In this document: positions 35,381 to 43,504 of the stretch, piece by piece | How positions within the stretch are numbered: position 1 is the stretch's first letter | Layout: each line of letters begins with the position of its first letter | Origin: Arthrobacter sp. PGP41 | Lineage (GTDB): Bacteria > Actinomycetota > Actinomycetes > Actinomycetales > Micrococcaceae | DNA length: 64,000 bases | Direction of reading: 5' to 3' | Assembly (NCBI RefSeq): GCF_002953935.1 | Contig: NZ_CP026514.1 | Coordinates: 3,162,001 to 3,226,000 of the forward strand | The notes under the pieces: generated by a model | Database searches by the model: none | What the model saw: only the letters and a program-made list of their open reading frames with translations | Told to the model about the DNA's origin: nothing | Position numbers and translations under genes: made by a program

Positions 35381-36174
35381 AAGCACTTCCCTTGTTCCGC
35401 CGCGCCTTCTTCGACACGTGGCGCTCCACCCTGGGCTGGGCGGCCGGACTCACTGCCGCAATCTCCCTGTACCTGCCGCTGTATCCCTCAATCGGGGGCA
35501 GCGCCGAGATGCAGCAAATGGTCAACGCGCTCCCGCCGGAGATGACCAAGGCGCTGAACTATGACCAGATCGCCAGCGGCCCCGGCTACGTGCAGGCCAC
35601 CTTTTTCGGGCTGATCGGATACATGCTCATGACCATAGCCTCGGTTGCCTGGGGCGCCGCTGCCGTGGGCGGGGACGAGGAGTCCGGCCAGCTGGAACTG
35701 ACCCTGGCCCACGGTGTGACCCGCGGCCAGGTGGTCCTGGAGCGGGCGCTGGCATTGTTCCTGCGCGTGGTCCTGCTTGCTGCCCTGGCCTGTGCGCTGG
35801 TGTGGCTGCTGAACGTGCCGGCGCAGCTGGATATCAAGCTAGACAACCTGCTGGGTGCCACCGTCTTGTTTGCCGGGCTGGCACTCCTGAGCGGAACGGC
35901 TGCCCTGTGCGTCGGCGCTGTCACGGGCCGGCGGACCCATGGACTCGCGACGGGCGCCGCCGTGGCCGTCCTCGGTTACGTCTTCAACGCCGTCGGACGC
36001 CAGAGCGAGGACGTGGAGTGGCTGCTGGACCTGAGCCCCTACCACTGGGCCTACGGCAACTCGCCGGTGGCCAACGGGGCGGACTGGGCGGCGGCAGCGT
36101 GGCTGTGGGGCGTTTCGGCGGCACTGGTGGCGGTGGCCGCCGTCGCACTGGAACGGCGGGACGTGGGCGCTTAG
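35377..36174 (+). CDS. ABC-2 family permease subunit
   Basis: 265 residues from a GTG at 35377 overlapping the ATPase gene stop. Six membrane helices, with DEESGQLELTLAHGVTRGQVVLER in the cytoplasmic coupling region between helices 2 and 3 (a motif shared with YxlG/NatB-type permeases). A conserved SPYHWAYG turn follows near 218. With the ATPase it makes a second two-gene exporter in this window. Its stop overlaps by four bases the convergent stop of the thioesterase gene. Confidence 0.9.
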   Translation: MKALPLFRRAFFDTWRSTLGWAAGLTAAISLYLPLYPSIGGSAEMQQMVNALPPEMTKALNYDQIASGPGYVQATFFGLIGYMLMTIASVAWGAAAVGGDEESGQLELTLAHGVTRGQVVLERALALFLRVVLLAALACALVWLLNVPAQLDIKLDNLLGATVLFAGLALLSGTAALCVGAVTGRRTHGLATGAAVAVLGYVFNAVGRQSEDVEWLLDLSPYHWAYGNSPVANGADWAAAAWLWGVSAALVAVAAVALERRDVGA

Positions 36175-36722
36175 GCCGCTGCCCAGTCATGCGGGGCCGG
36201 CGTTCTGCTGCCAGGCAGCGCGCTGGACGCCCGCCACTCGTGGATCCAGTCGGGAAGGACCAGGTCCGCCGGCGGCTCGCCGAACTCACGCAGGATCTCC
36301 TCCTGGCTGACCGGCCGGCCCTTCGCCACCAGCCGCGTGGCGATGTACGCGCGGGCGTAGATCTCGCCGTCGGCCACCATGCGCTGCTCGAAGAAGATCG
36401 CTTTGGCATCAAGCCCGATGATCCGGGTCTCGATGGTGTAGTGCTGCCACAGCTGGAGGGACTTCCGGAAAGCGATGGTCTCCGCGGCCACCACGGGGCC
36501 CCATCCGCGACGGCGCATCCGCGTCCAGACTCCGCTGCGCACCATGAGGTCGAACCGGCCCAGGTCCATGAGGGACAGGTACATGCCGTTATTGACGTGC
36601 AGGGCGATGTCGATGTCCGTGGGCAGGACCCGCAGCGGGAGCGAGGCGCTGTCCCAGACCGTCACCGGCGGCCGGCGCGAGGAACGGAAGAGCATCAGGA
36701 GGGTTCTCAGGAGCAGGTGCAT
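36171..36722 (-). CDS. Hot-dog fold thioesterase (4HBT/THEM6-like)
   Basis: 183 residues. The 4HBT-like signature TDIDIALHVNNGMYLSLMDL sits at about 34-53, followed by the helix DLGRFDLMVRSG and the strands WQHYTIETRIIGLDAKAIFFEQ. Family members hydrolyse acyl-CoA or acyl-ACP. The D-x-N-x-H-x-N-N pattern (position of the catalytic Asp in classic enzymes) is close to that of the THEM6/acyl-ACP thioesterase branch. Substrate unknown. Confidence 0.85.
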   Translation of the reverse strand: MHLLLRTLLMLFRSSRRPPVTVWDSASLPLRVLPTDIDIALHVNNGMYLSLMDLGRFDLMVRSGVWTRMRRRGWGPVVAAETIAFRKSLQLWQHYTIETRIIGLDAKAIFFEQRMVADGEIYARAYIATRLVAKGRPVSQEEILREFGEPPADLVLPDWIHEWRASSALPGSRTPAPHDWAAA

Positions 36723-36791
36723 CCCCTTATGCTACCCGCCAGTAACATGATGGCCGCAGCCGACGCCGGAGCTGTTAGTAGGATTTTCTGC

Positions 36792-37282
36792 ATGACCCAA
36801 CAACGCTACCGGGACCTGGCCGGAACCTGCATGAACTGGTGATTGTGGCACTGCCGTTTTTCCGGCCGCTGCGCCTCCTCCGCCTGGTGACGCTGCTGTC
36901 CGTGTTGCACCGGACGCTGGGCGACACGCTCAGGGGACGCGTCCTGGACGCGGAGCAGTCGGCGCCGGACGCGAAAATCATGACCTTCGGTGATGCCCTG
37001 TGGTGGGCCATGACCACCATTACCACCGTGGGTTACGGCGACATGTACCCGGTGACTCCGATCGGCCGCACGGTGGCCGCCGCGCTGATGATGAGCGGTA
37101 TTGCCGTCCTGGGTGTGGTCACCGCGTCCATTGCGTCCTGGCTGGTCCAGCGGGTGGAGGACACCGCCGAGGCGGTGTCCGAGGCCGAGGAGCCGGTCCG
37201 CGCGGAAGTGGCGGAGCTGGTGGCCGAAATTGCCGCGCTCCGGCGCGAGATCGCCGGGCTCCAGGAGCGGCGCACGCCGTAG
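36792..37282 (+). pseudogene. Voltage-gated-type potassium channel, internal deletion and frameshift
   Basis: An ATG at 36792 begins a typical channel N-terminus (MTQQRYRDLAG) but reaches a stop at 36840 after 16 residues. In another frame, from about 36821, the sequence continues as NLHELVIVALPFFRPLRLL, the S4-S5 region, then the pore with TTVGYGD (about 37018-37041), S6 and a C-terminal coiled segment to 37282. Family members of about 260 residues have S1-S3 between these two parts. The simplest reading is an out-of-frame deletion of S1-S3. A GTG at 36839 could still make a 147-residue pore-only protein. Confidence 0.75.
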
Positions 37283-37635
37283 TCCGCCCGCGTCGGGGCA
37301 AGTATCGGCTGCCCGCGGTTGAGTAGTTGGTGGCCCGCTACCGCGTAGGCGGCGCAAATATTCGGGTAATTCCTACTGGTGCCGCCTGACTGCGGACTTC
37401 CTAGACTCGGGATTCCTAGGACCTGACACGTGCGGGCGGGTCCCCCGGGCTGGCTTCCCGGGGTCCTGCCTCCTCACGGGGCCTCCGTATTTTCTGGGTA
37501 TGCGGACGCTCCATCACGCGCCTTTTGTGCGGCCCGGCAACAGCTGGGGGCGGCCGGCGCATATTTCCTGAATCCGTCCTGCCTGCTGAAGCGCACAGCG
37601 CCAGCCTGCCTGGACCGAACCCGGATGGGCTCCCC
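37283..37635. other. 350-base leader/intergenic region before the LysM gene
   Basis: No coding sequence of family type is visible. There is a GC-rich hairpin around 37441-37465 (CCCCCGGG with CCCGGGG). LysM and Rpf genes of actinobacteria often carry a cyclic di-AMP riboswitch, but the GGGTGAAT and GGGGAACC landmarks of that class were not found. Confidence 0.4.
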
Positions 37636-38604
37636 ATGAACCAGCCATACCTCTCCTCTCCCGAAGGCCCCAGCAGGAGCTTCGCCACCGATGAACCCCG
37701 CACGGACCTCACCGAGGTGCGGCCGGCCATCAGCAACAAGCTGTGGGCCGGCATGGCCACTGCTGCTGTGGTGGCCGCCGTCGGCGTCGGTGCCCTGGCG
37801 GCGCCTCCCGCGTCGCTGAACCAAAGCACGACGGCGATCGGCCAGGTCGCCGGGGCCGCGGCACCTGAAGTGCCGAATGCCGCAGCGGAGCCAGTTTCCG
37901 CGGCAGAAGCACCAGTTCCGGAAGCGGAAGCTCCCACGCCCGCAGCGCCCGAAGCCGCGGCACCGGCTGAACCTGCACCTGCTCCGGCGCCCGCGCCTGC
38001 ACCCGCGCCTGCAGGTGATCCGAACCTCTACACCGTGGTGCCCGGGGATACTGTCGGGGCTATCGCGGCCAGTCACGGCGTGGACATGAATGCGATGCTC
38101 GCGGCGAACGGCCTAGGCCCGTTAAGCATCATTTACCCAGGGCAGACGCTGGTACTGACCGGTCCACCTGTTGCGGCGCCGGCGCAGGCTCCCCCTGCTT
38201 CCGCCCCTGCTGCGGCGCCCGTTTCGGCCCCGGCACCCGCGGCCGCCGCTCCGGCAGCTGTCCTTGCCGCACCCGCCGTCCGCACCATTTATGTTGCGGG
38301 CGCCGGCGGCCAAGGCATGGTGGACGCCTGCATCGGTCCCATCCACTACACCCCCAATGACGGCTATTCCCTCTTCATCACGGAGCACGATTTCTGCGGC
38401 GGCTGGGCACGCTTCTCCGGCATTGGGGTGGGCGAGACTGTGAGCATCCCGGGCTATGGAACGTACACGGTTTCTGCACGGGGACAGGTACCTAACCCGG
38501 GAACCACCAACGACGTTATTGCGGTCTTCGGCGGCTTCCCCCGGGCCATCCTGCAGACCTGCATCCCCGGCACCAGCCAGATGCTCCTGATCGCGCTGAA
38601 CTGA
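37636..38604 (+). CDS. LysM-domain envelope protein with sortase-like C-terminus
   Basis: 322 residues from the ATG at 37636. Order: cytoplasmic N-terminus, one membrane anchor (about 36-57), an Ala/Pro/Glu linker (60-128), one LysM peptidoglycan-binding domain (130-176: YTVVPGDTVGAIAASHGV), a second Ala/Pro linker, and a beta-rich C-terminal domain (216-322). The last part has TPNDGYSLFITEHDFCGGW with H251 and ends in ILQTCIPGTSQMLLIALN with C309, which resemble the His and Thr-x-x-Thr-Cys sites of sortases. The expected arginine after the cysteine is missing, so activity is doubtful. Cysteines C232 and C254 might form a disulfide. It should sit outside the cell, anchored in the membrane and bound to the wall. 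Confidence 0.82.
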   Translation: MNQPYLSSPEGPSRSFATDEPRTDLTEVRPAISNKLWAGMATAAVVAAVGVGALAAPPASLNQSTTAIGQVAGAAAPEVPNAAAEPVSAAEAPVPEAEAPTPAAPEAAAPAEPAPAPAPAPAPAPAGDPNLYTVVPGDTVGAIAASHGVDMNAMLAANGLGPLSIIYPGQTLVLTGPPVAAPAQAPPASAPAAAPVSAPAPAAAAPAAVLAAPAVRTIYVAGAGGQGMVDACIGPIHYTPNDGYSLFITEHDFCGGWARFSGIGVGETVSIPGYGTYTVSARGQVPNPGTTNDVIAVFGGFPRAILQTCIPGTSQMLLIALN

Positions 38605-38629
38605 CTGCCTTGAAGATTGGCTGGCATAG

Positions 38630-38674
38630 CTTGTCCGCGGTCCCTGGCCTTCAAGGCAGGGAGCCGCGGACAAG
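38630..38674 (+). terminator. Terminator after the LysM gene
   Basis: An 11-base perfect outer stem (CTTGTCCGCGG at 38630-38640 with CCGCGGACAAG at 38664-38674) continues inward as TCCCTG/CAGGG with a mismatch. It lies 26 bases past the LysM stop and before the convergent CBS-domain gene, so it may serve both. Confidence 0.75.
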
Positions 38675-38702
38675 GGCATGAACTGCGCCAGGAAAATCCC
38701 GG

Positions 38703-39134
38703 CTATGCGTTCATCCGCTTGCGTTCCGAGATGTGCTCCACCAGCTCGCCCACGCGCTGTTCCGAGTAGTTGCGGGCGATGTCCCCCTGGCTGATGATGC
38801 CAACCAGCCTGTGGTCGGCGATGACAGGGAGCCGGCGGACCTGGTGTGCTTCCATCATTTCGATGGCGGCGTCAACGTTCGCGTCGGCGTCGATCCAGTA
38901 GGGCTTGCCTGAGGCGAGTTCGCTGGCCAACATTTCGCGCGGATCACGTCCGGCGGCCACGCACCTGATCACGATGTCACGGTCGGTGATCATGCCATGC
39001 AGCTTGCCGTCATCGCCGCAGATGGGCAACGATCCGCAGTCCAGGTCCATCATCATCCGCGCGGCATCGGCCAGGGACTGGTTTTCCTTAATACACTGTG
39101 CGTCCGTAGTCATGAATTCACGTACGGCACTCAT
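38703..39134 (-). CDS. CBS-domain pair protein
   Basis: 143 residues from the ATG at 39134, with AAGGAGG 6 bases upstream; a longer frame is rejected on that ground. Two CBS motifs fill the protein: MITDRDIVIRCVA in the first and RRLPVIADHRLVGIISQGDIA in the second. Stand-alone CBS pairs bind adenine nucleotides and are often induced by hypoxia or stress in actinobacteria (mycobacterial Hrp1-like). No catalytic domain is attached. Confidence 0.9.
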   Translation of the reverse strand: MSAVREFMTTDAQCIKENQSLADAARMMMDLDCGSLPICGDDGKLHGMITDRDIVIRCVAAGRDPREMLASELASGKPYWIDADANVDAAIEMMEAHQVRRLPVIADHRLVGIISQGDIARNYSEQRVGELVEHISERKRMNA

Positions 39135-39274
39135 TGGTCCTCCTTCATCGATTGGGTATCGACGCAGGGCATCGGGCACATGCGCCGATGCTGCCAGACT
39201 ACGCCTGGGCACTACCGATGTCGACGGCGGTTTGGCACTGTTCCGGGGCAGCTTCGGCCCTTGGACGGCCCACG

Positions 39275-40873
39275 TCAGTCAGCAGATGCCCGGCTCTTTT
39301 GGGCCCGGAACGTGAGGTCCAGCTCCCAGTCCTGGGGAGCCGTAGAGCCAAGCTGCCAGACGTACTCGTTCTTCAGCTTTGAACCGTCCGATGTGAAGGG
39401 GCCGGTGCGCAGCGGATAAAAGGCAATCGTTGGGAGGCTTGCATCTGGTGATGTAAGGATTGCGTTGTTGAAGTCGCCGTTCATGCTTCTCAGTCGTTCA
39501 AGGATGTATGTCCTGTAGGAAGCTGCCTCGAAGGTGCCCTCGGTGCTGGCTTTCGAGGTGAGCTGAAGCGCGATGTGAAGCTGTCGGTTTCCCAGGGCAT
39601 CCTCAAAGCTGACAAGCCGATGGTTTTCCACGGCTGAAAGAAGGCTCTGGTCACTGCTAAGGACGTCACGCAATGCATCCGGTGCCACAACCGCTCCGTT
39701 GAAGTCGACGGACAGGTCGCTCCTGCCGTAATGGAAGAGCAGGGGCAGATCGAGGAACTGCTGTCGGATGATGTGTTCGAGCCCAAATTCCCGAAGCACA
39801 GCGTTGACTTCACGCACGCGCAGCACGTGTCCGCGGTCATGAATGTTGTAGCGGATCCGCGGGTTGACGTTCTCCTTGCGCACAATCGTGACGACGAGTT
39901 CGCCGTCCCCGTTCGTTTCGATGAGGTAGTCGTACGGGTTGAACTGGAAGATCATCGGGAGCACACCGTATTCGTCCTGTCGGGTGAGCCGTGCCGACAG
40001 TTCCGGGTTGGCCGCGACCGCCTGGCGGAGCTCCACGGTGTAGTCCGTTTCGATGGCTATGTTGATCTCAAGGTCGGACGCACCGTACGAGCCGAAGGCA
40101 CTGTGGGCGTACTTCGTGATGTGTGCCCGCATGTTCTCGCTGATGCCCTCGCCGCCGAATGCCGCCACGATGTCGTAGTCCTCCCAGATGATCCGATCGT
40201 CGTCGAACAGGGCTTTCAGGAAGGGCGGATAGCTAAGGATGATGTAGGTGTAATCCGGCCCGAACTCCAGCATCGTGGCAATTACCTTGTCGCGGTCCGG
40301 GCCGATTGATTTGATCATTGTCACGTCTGTCAGGGATGTCGTGACGTTCATCCCCGTTGCCCATGCTCCGAGTGAGAAGCAGTTGAGCACGAACGGCTGC
40401 TTCCTAAGTGTCTCGGCGGTGCGTGAAAACCCAACCTGGAGCAGCTGCCTTGTTGCAAGACGTTCATCGAGGCCGCGCACCCAGCTGGTTGGGACGCCTG
40501 AGCTTCCGGAAGATTCATCGACAACCACACCGTGGCGGGGAAGCACGCCGTCCACGCTGCGGGCAGGAATGGTCCAGCGTTTGATGTAGCTGTCCTTGTC
40601 CATCTCCGGCAGCGCGGCGAAGGCCTCCGCCACCGTCTTGCGTTTGAGGGAAAGCCTTCCGCTTACGCCGTGCTCGGCGAGGAACTCACGATAGGCAGGC
40701 ACGCGTTTAGCCGCCATCTCAAAGGTCCGCCAGGCCCTCCAGCGTCCGGCGGTCCAACGGAACGGTTCTATGCCCGGCATAAGCAGTATCCGATGAGTAG
40801 AAACCCTTGGCGTAAAGACCCCGACGAATCTGTCCATAAGAAAGACGAACGCAAATATGAGCTTCTTATTCAA
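39275..40873 (-). CDS. CapK/PaaK-like adenylate-forming enzyme
   Basis: About 532 residues of the phenylacetate-CoA ligase/CapK branch of adenylate-forming enzymes. Landmarks are DESSGSSGVPTSWVRG (P-loop, about 118-133), FGSYGASDLEINIAIE, RIRYNIHDRGHVLRV with the adenylate-contacting aspartate, and a long C-terminal domain. I prefer the TTG at 40873, which has AGGAG 7 bases upstream and overlaps the preceding stop (TTGAATAA); an ATG at 40900 has no ribosome site. CapK-type proteins activate an unknown acid, for transfer to a thiol or sugar. It is paired with a nitroreductase-like gene and no carrier protein. Confidence 0.8.
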   Translation of the reverse strand: MNKKLIFAFVFLMDRFVGVFTPRVSTHRILLMPGIEPFRWTAGRWRAWRTFEMAAKRVPAYREFLAEHGVSGRLSLKRKTVAEAFAALPEMDKDSYIKRWTIPARSVDGVLPRHGVVVDESSGSSGVPTSWVRGLDERLATRQLLQVGFSRTAETLRKQPFVLNCFSLGAWATGMNVTTSLTDVTMIKSIGPDRDKVIATMLEFGPDYTYIILSYPPFLKALFDDDRIIWEDYDIVAAFGGEGISENMRAHITKYAHSAFGSYGASDLEINIAIETDYTVELRQAVAANPELSARLTRQDEYGVLPMIFQFNPYDYLIETNGDGELVVTIVRKENVNPRIRYNIHDRGHVLRVREVNAVLREFGLEHIIRQQFLDLPLLFHYGRSDLSVDFNGAVVAPDALRDVLSSDQSLLSAVENHRLVSFEDALGNRQLHIALQLTSKASTEGTFEAASYRTYILERLRSMNGDFNNAILTSPDASLPTIAFYPLRTGPFTSDGSKLKNEYVWQLGSTAPQDWELDLTFRAQKSRASAD

Positions 40874-41942
40874 GGTGTGGCTCCTGTACGTATATGTCAT
40901 CGGTGAGCAGCATCGAGGCCGCGGGGCGGCGGTGAGCCTTCGGCGGGGTGGCGCTATAGCCGAACCTGAACAGCATCCACGCCATCCTGTTCGCTCCCTC
41001 GTTGATTCCAGCCTCCTTGACGAATTCCGCGTGAGAAGAAGGGTTAGTGATCACAGTGCCAAAGGGGTGGAGGGATACGCCCTTTTCCGAAAAGAAGAGC
41101 CATACCTGCATGAACGTGCGCCCGGCTTCGAGGAAATGGCTCGGCTCCGCGAACGGGCCTTCCAACCAGCCAAGCTGCCGCACGCCACGCATTGTGCGTA
41201 AATAGACGGCCTTAATGAAACCGCCGATGGCTGGGAAGGACCAAAGATTACGGTGCTCCATTGCGAATCGAAGCACCCGCCCGGGAATGATCATGGTCTC
41301 CGCGCTGAGACCGTCTGCCCGGGCGGCAGCCTCGTCCTTCGAAAACCGCAGCCACTCCATGATCTCGGCGTAGACCGCATTATTGCGCAGGTCGGAAAAA
41401 AGAGTTTTTTGATTAATCCGCACGAGCGATGAAACAGTTCTGCTGTCAGCGGTTGAATGGAATTCGTATCCTTGGCGGGCGGCAATGGAAGAAGCCGCCG
41501 TCAAGATCGCCTCATCGACCACCCGCCTGTCGTACGGCCGACGCGACGTCCGCCTGGCCCGGAATGCGGCCAAAGTACTTTCAGCCAAGGGACGGGAATG
41601 GGCGTCTACAGCAGGTTCCAATCTGACTGTGCCGATACGATGCAACCGGTCCTCGGCAGCGAAATCCATTTCGGAAAGCTCAAGGCTTTCCACGGTGCGG
41701 TAGCCCCTGGTCGCGGCCACCACAGACAATGACTCCAGGAAGACGCCCGCGCACACGTGGCCGAAAGGAATTCCGAACGATTCGGCAGGCAACCCGAGGT
41801 CAAGGTCATAATAAACAACTGCGACGGTCTCGCTGATCGGCCTCAGCTTAATCGGCTGGGAGTTATGTGGCGAGGGATACCAGCGGACCTCCTCAGCGAT
41901 ATCGAGCCAGGGTCCACCAGTATCTTCAGACGTGCCGGCCAT
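40866..41942 (-). CDS. Nitroreductase-like flavoprotein
   Basis: 358 residues from the ATG at 41942 with a GGGGGGAAA stretch upstream; a TTG at 41948 is possible. The N-terminal YPSPHNSQPIKLR resembles the FMN-binding start of nitroreductase-fold enzymes, and the long form of about 350 residues recalls the mycobacterial Acg family. RRTSRRPYDRR and EHRNLWSFPAIGGFIK follow. It may reduce or dehydrogenate the product or substrate of the overlapping downstream ligase. GC content is lower than in the neighbouring core genes, with runs such as AAAAAAGAGTTTTTTG near 41395. Confidence 0.7.
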   Translation of the reverse strand: MAGTSEDTGGPWLDIAEEVRWYPSPHNSQPIKLRPISETVAVVYYDLDLGLPAESFGIPFGHVCAGVFLESLSVVAATRGYRTVESLELSEMDFAAEDRLHRIGTVRLEPAVDAHSRPLAESTLAAFRARRTSRRPYDRRVVDEAILTAASSIAARQGYEFHSTADSRTVSSLVRINQKTLFSDLRNNAVYAEIMEWLRFSKDEAAARADGLSAETMIIPGRVLRFAMEHRNLWSFPAIGGFIKAVYLRTMRGVRQLGWLEGPFAEPSHFLEAGRTFMQVWLFFSEKGVSLHPFGTVITNPSSHAEFVKEAGINEGANRMAWMLFRFGYSATPPKAHRRPAASMLLTDDIYVQEPHLE

Positions 41943-42187
41943 CGACAATTTCCCCCCATAAAATTGCGAATATGTGAGAACACTATCGGTGGCATCATCA
42001 AGATCCGCCCAGATTTGTCACAGGATTGGAAAAAGATCGGACGGCGTGCCCACCTGCCTTGATCCGAAGCCAATGCAGGCCCACTGCCCATAGCCTTGCA
42101 GCGGATGCTCGGGGTCGCCCGTCCGGACGCTGCGGTCTCAAGGCTGGCTGTTGCGGGTGTTGCCGCCCGGACGGCTGCCGGGCATGA
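41943..42187. other. Intergenic region between the islet and tRNA-Tyr
   Basis: About 245 bases. The part next to the nitroreductase start (41950-42015) is AT-rich and probably holds its promoter. No coding family, direct repeat of the tRNA 3' end or integrase remnant could be seen. Confidence 0.5.
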
Positions 42188-42234
42188 CGAAGGCCCGTAG
42201 TTTTCCAGGTTTCCGGGAAAACTACGGGCCTTCG
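42188..42234 (-). terminator. Long hairpin after tRNA-Tyr
   Basis: A perfect 19-base inverted repeat (42188-42206 with 42216-42234, core GGCCCGTAGTTTTCC) with a 9-base loop, 7 bases past the 3' end of tRNA-Tyr. There is no T-run. Confidence 0.75.
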
Positions 42235-42240
42235 CTTGGG

Positions 42241-42322
42241 TGGCAGATGAGGGATTCGAACCCCCGTAGGCGTTGCCAGCTGATTTACAGTCAGCCCCCT
42301 TTGGCCGCTCGGGTAATCTGCC
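42241..42322 (-). tRNA. tRNA-Tyr (GTA anticodon)
   Basis: An 82-base class II tRNA. The acceptor stem GGCAGAT pairs with ATCTGCC followed by A73. The anticodon arm CTGACTGTAAATCAG carries GTA, and an extra long variable arm precedes the T-arm (GGGGGTTCGAATCCCTC). No CCA is encoded. It sits beside the lower-GC two-gene islet. Confidence 0.93.
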
Positions 42323-42490
42323 GAACTTCAAAAGAAGTACCCGCCGATGCAGTCTGCGGAACGTCCCTTTCCGGGCCGATCCGCTTCCAGTAACCGCGGG
42401 CAAGACAACTTTACAGAACTTCCGCCGAAGAATCGAATCGGGCCGCAAAGGCCCGGGAATCCCTTGAAACAACGGGGAAAGGGAACGGAA

Positions 42491-42745
42491 TCAGGCCTCC
42501 CCCAGAATCCTGCCGGCTAGCCGGGCCTCGAACTTCACGGCCTGCTCCTCAGTGATCTGGTTCAGCTGGACTGCACGCAGCAGGTCCTCGCTGACTCCCT
42601 CCATCCGGGATGAAGCGTCTGCCACCGGCGCGAGGGTGATGGACGCCGCAACCGCCGCTGCGGCCACCGACGACGCCACTGTTGCCACTGCCCCGGCGGC
42701 TGCTGAAGTAGTGCGGGTGGCATACGGGACGGCTTTGGGGTGCAT
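42491..42745 (-). CDS. Small Ala-rich protein, possibly exported
   Basis: 84 residues from the ATG at 42745, which has AAGGGA 8 bases upstream; an in-frame TTG at 42763 is a weaker alternative. An Arg-containing N-terminus is followed by a long Ala/Val-rich hydrophobic stretch (about 15-45), either a signal peptide or one membrane helix. A short helical domain follows (MEGVSEDLLRAVQLNQITEEQAVKFEA), the last part helical and charged. No family is recognised. It is divergent from yajQ. Confidence 0.6.
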   Translation of the reverse strand: MHPKAVPYATRTTSAAAGAVATVASSVAAAAVAASITLAPVADASSRMEGVSEDLLRAVQLNQITEEQAVKFEARLAGRILGEA

Positions 42746-42928
42746 GGTATTCCCTTCGAGCAACTTCCCAACACGTTCAACTCTTCCCGGCTTTCCTTCG
42801 TTCCTGCGGAGCGTCCGCTGGGAATGAACTGTGAATCCCGGACCTCCTCAACGCGGGCATCCGTACTAGGCTGGAATGCAGTGATCACGCCCTGTCCGCA
42901 CAGGGCTTCCAACAGCAAAAGGAGAGTC

Positions 42929-43420
42929 ATGGCAGGCGAGTCAACGTTCGACGTCGTAAGCAAGGTAGACAAGCAGGAAGTGGCCAACGCGCTGAACCAG
43001 GCGCAGAAGGAGCTGGCGCAGCGCTACGACTTCAAGGGCGTCGGTGCCGAAGTGGACTTCAGCGGTGAGAAGATCCTGATGAAGGCGAACTCCGAGGAAC
43101 GGGTGCTTGCCGTGCTGGACGTGCTCCAGTCCAAGCTGATCCGCCGCGGCATCTCGCTGAAGTCGCTGGACGCCGGCGAGCCCTACGCGTCCGGCAAGGA
43201 ATACCGGCTGGAAGCCTCCATTAAGGAGGGCATCGCACAGGACCTGGCCAAGAAGATCAACAAGCTCATCCGCGATGAAGCCCCCAAGTCGGTCAAGTCC
43301 CAGATCCAGGGCGATGAGCTTCGCGTGACGTCCAAGTCCCGCGACGACCTGCAGGCCACCATGGCCCTTCTGAAGGACTTCGAGGAAGCCGACCTGCAGT
43401 TCGTCAACTTCCGCAGCTAG
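42929..43420 (+). CDS. yajQ: YajQ family nucleotide-binding protein
   Basis: 163 residues from the ATG at 42929, with AAAGGAGA 6 bases upstream. The full-length match is clear: STFDVVSKVDKQEVANAL at the N-terminus, RYDFKGVGAEVDF, LIRRGISLKSLD, and DLQFVNFR at the end. YajQ proteins have two ferredoxin-like domains; some bind cyclic di-GMP or act as regulators, but the role in actinobacteria is not settled. Confidence 0.94.
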   Translation: MAGESTFDVVSKVDKQEVANALNQAQKELAQRYDFKGVGAEVDFSGEKILMKANSEERVLAVLDVLQSKLIRRGISLKSLDAGEPYASGKEYRLEASIKEGIAQDLAKKINKLIRDEAPKSVKSQIQGDELRVTSKSRDDLQATMALLKDFEEADLQFVNFRS

Positions 43421-43436
43421 CCGTCAGCCGCCGCGT

Positions 43437-43481
43437 AAAGAGGCCGGCGCCCCCCGATTATGGGCAGCGCCGGCCCTCTTT
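43437..43481. terminator. Bidirectional terminator between yajQ and htpX
   Basis: AAAGAGGCCGGCGC pairs with GCGCCGGCCTCTTT-like sequence across a 17-base loop. A-run and T-run flank the stem on both strands. It lies between the convergent ends of yajQ and htpX. Confidence 0.85.
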
Positions 43482-43504
43482 GCGCGTTACGGAGGCGCCG
43501 GACG

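Noticed and set aside
37283..37635. Cyclic di-AMP (ydaO-type) riboswitch before the LysM gene
   Set aside because: CCGAACCCGG occurs once, but the GGGTGAAT and GGGGAACC landmarks and the multi-stem layout are not found.
39275..42322. Integrated element with duplicated tRNA-Tyr end
   Set aside because: No copy of the tRNA 3' end was found on the far side near 39135-39275, and no integrase is present.
41843..42472. Open frame running through tRNA-Tyr
   Set aside because: It covers the tRNA and a terminator hairpin and has no family features.
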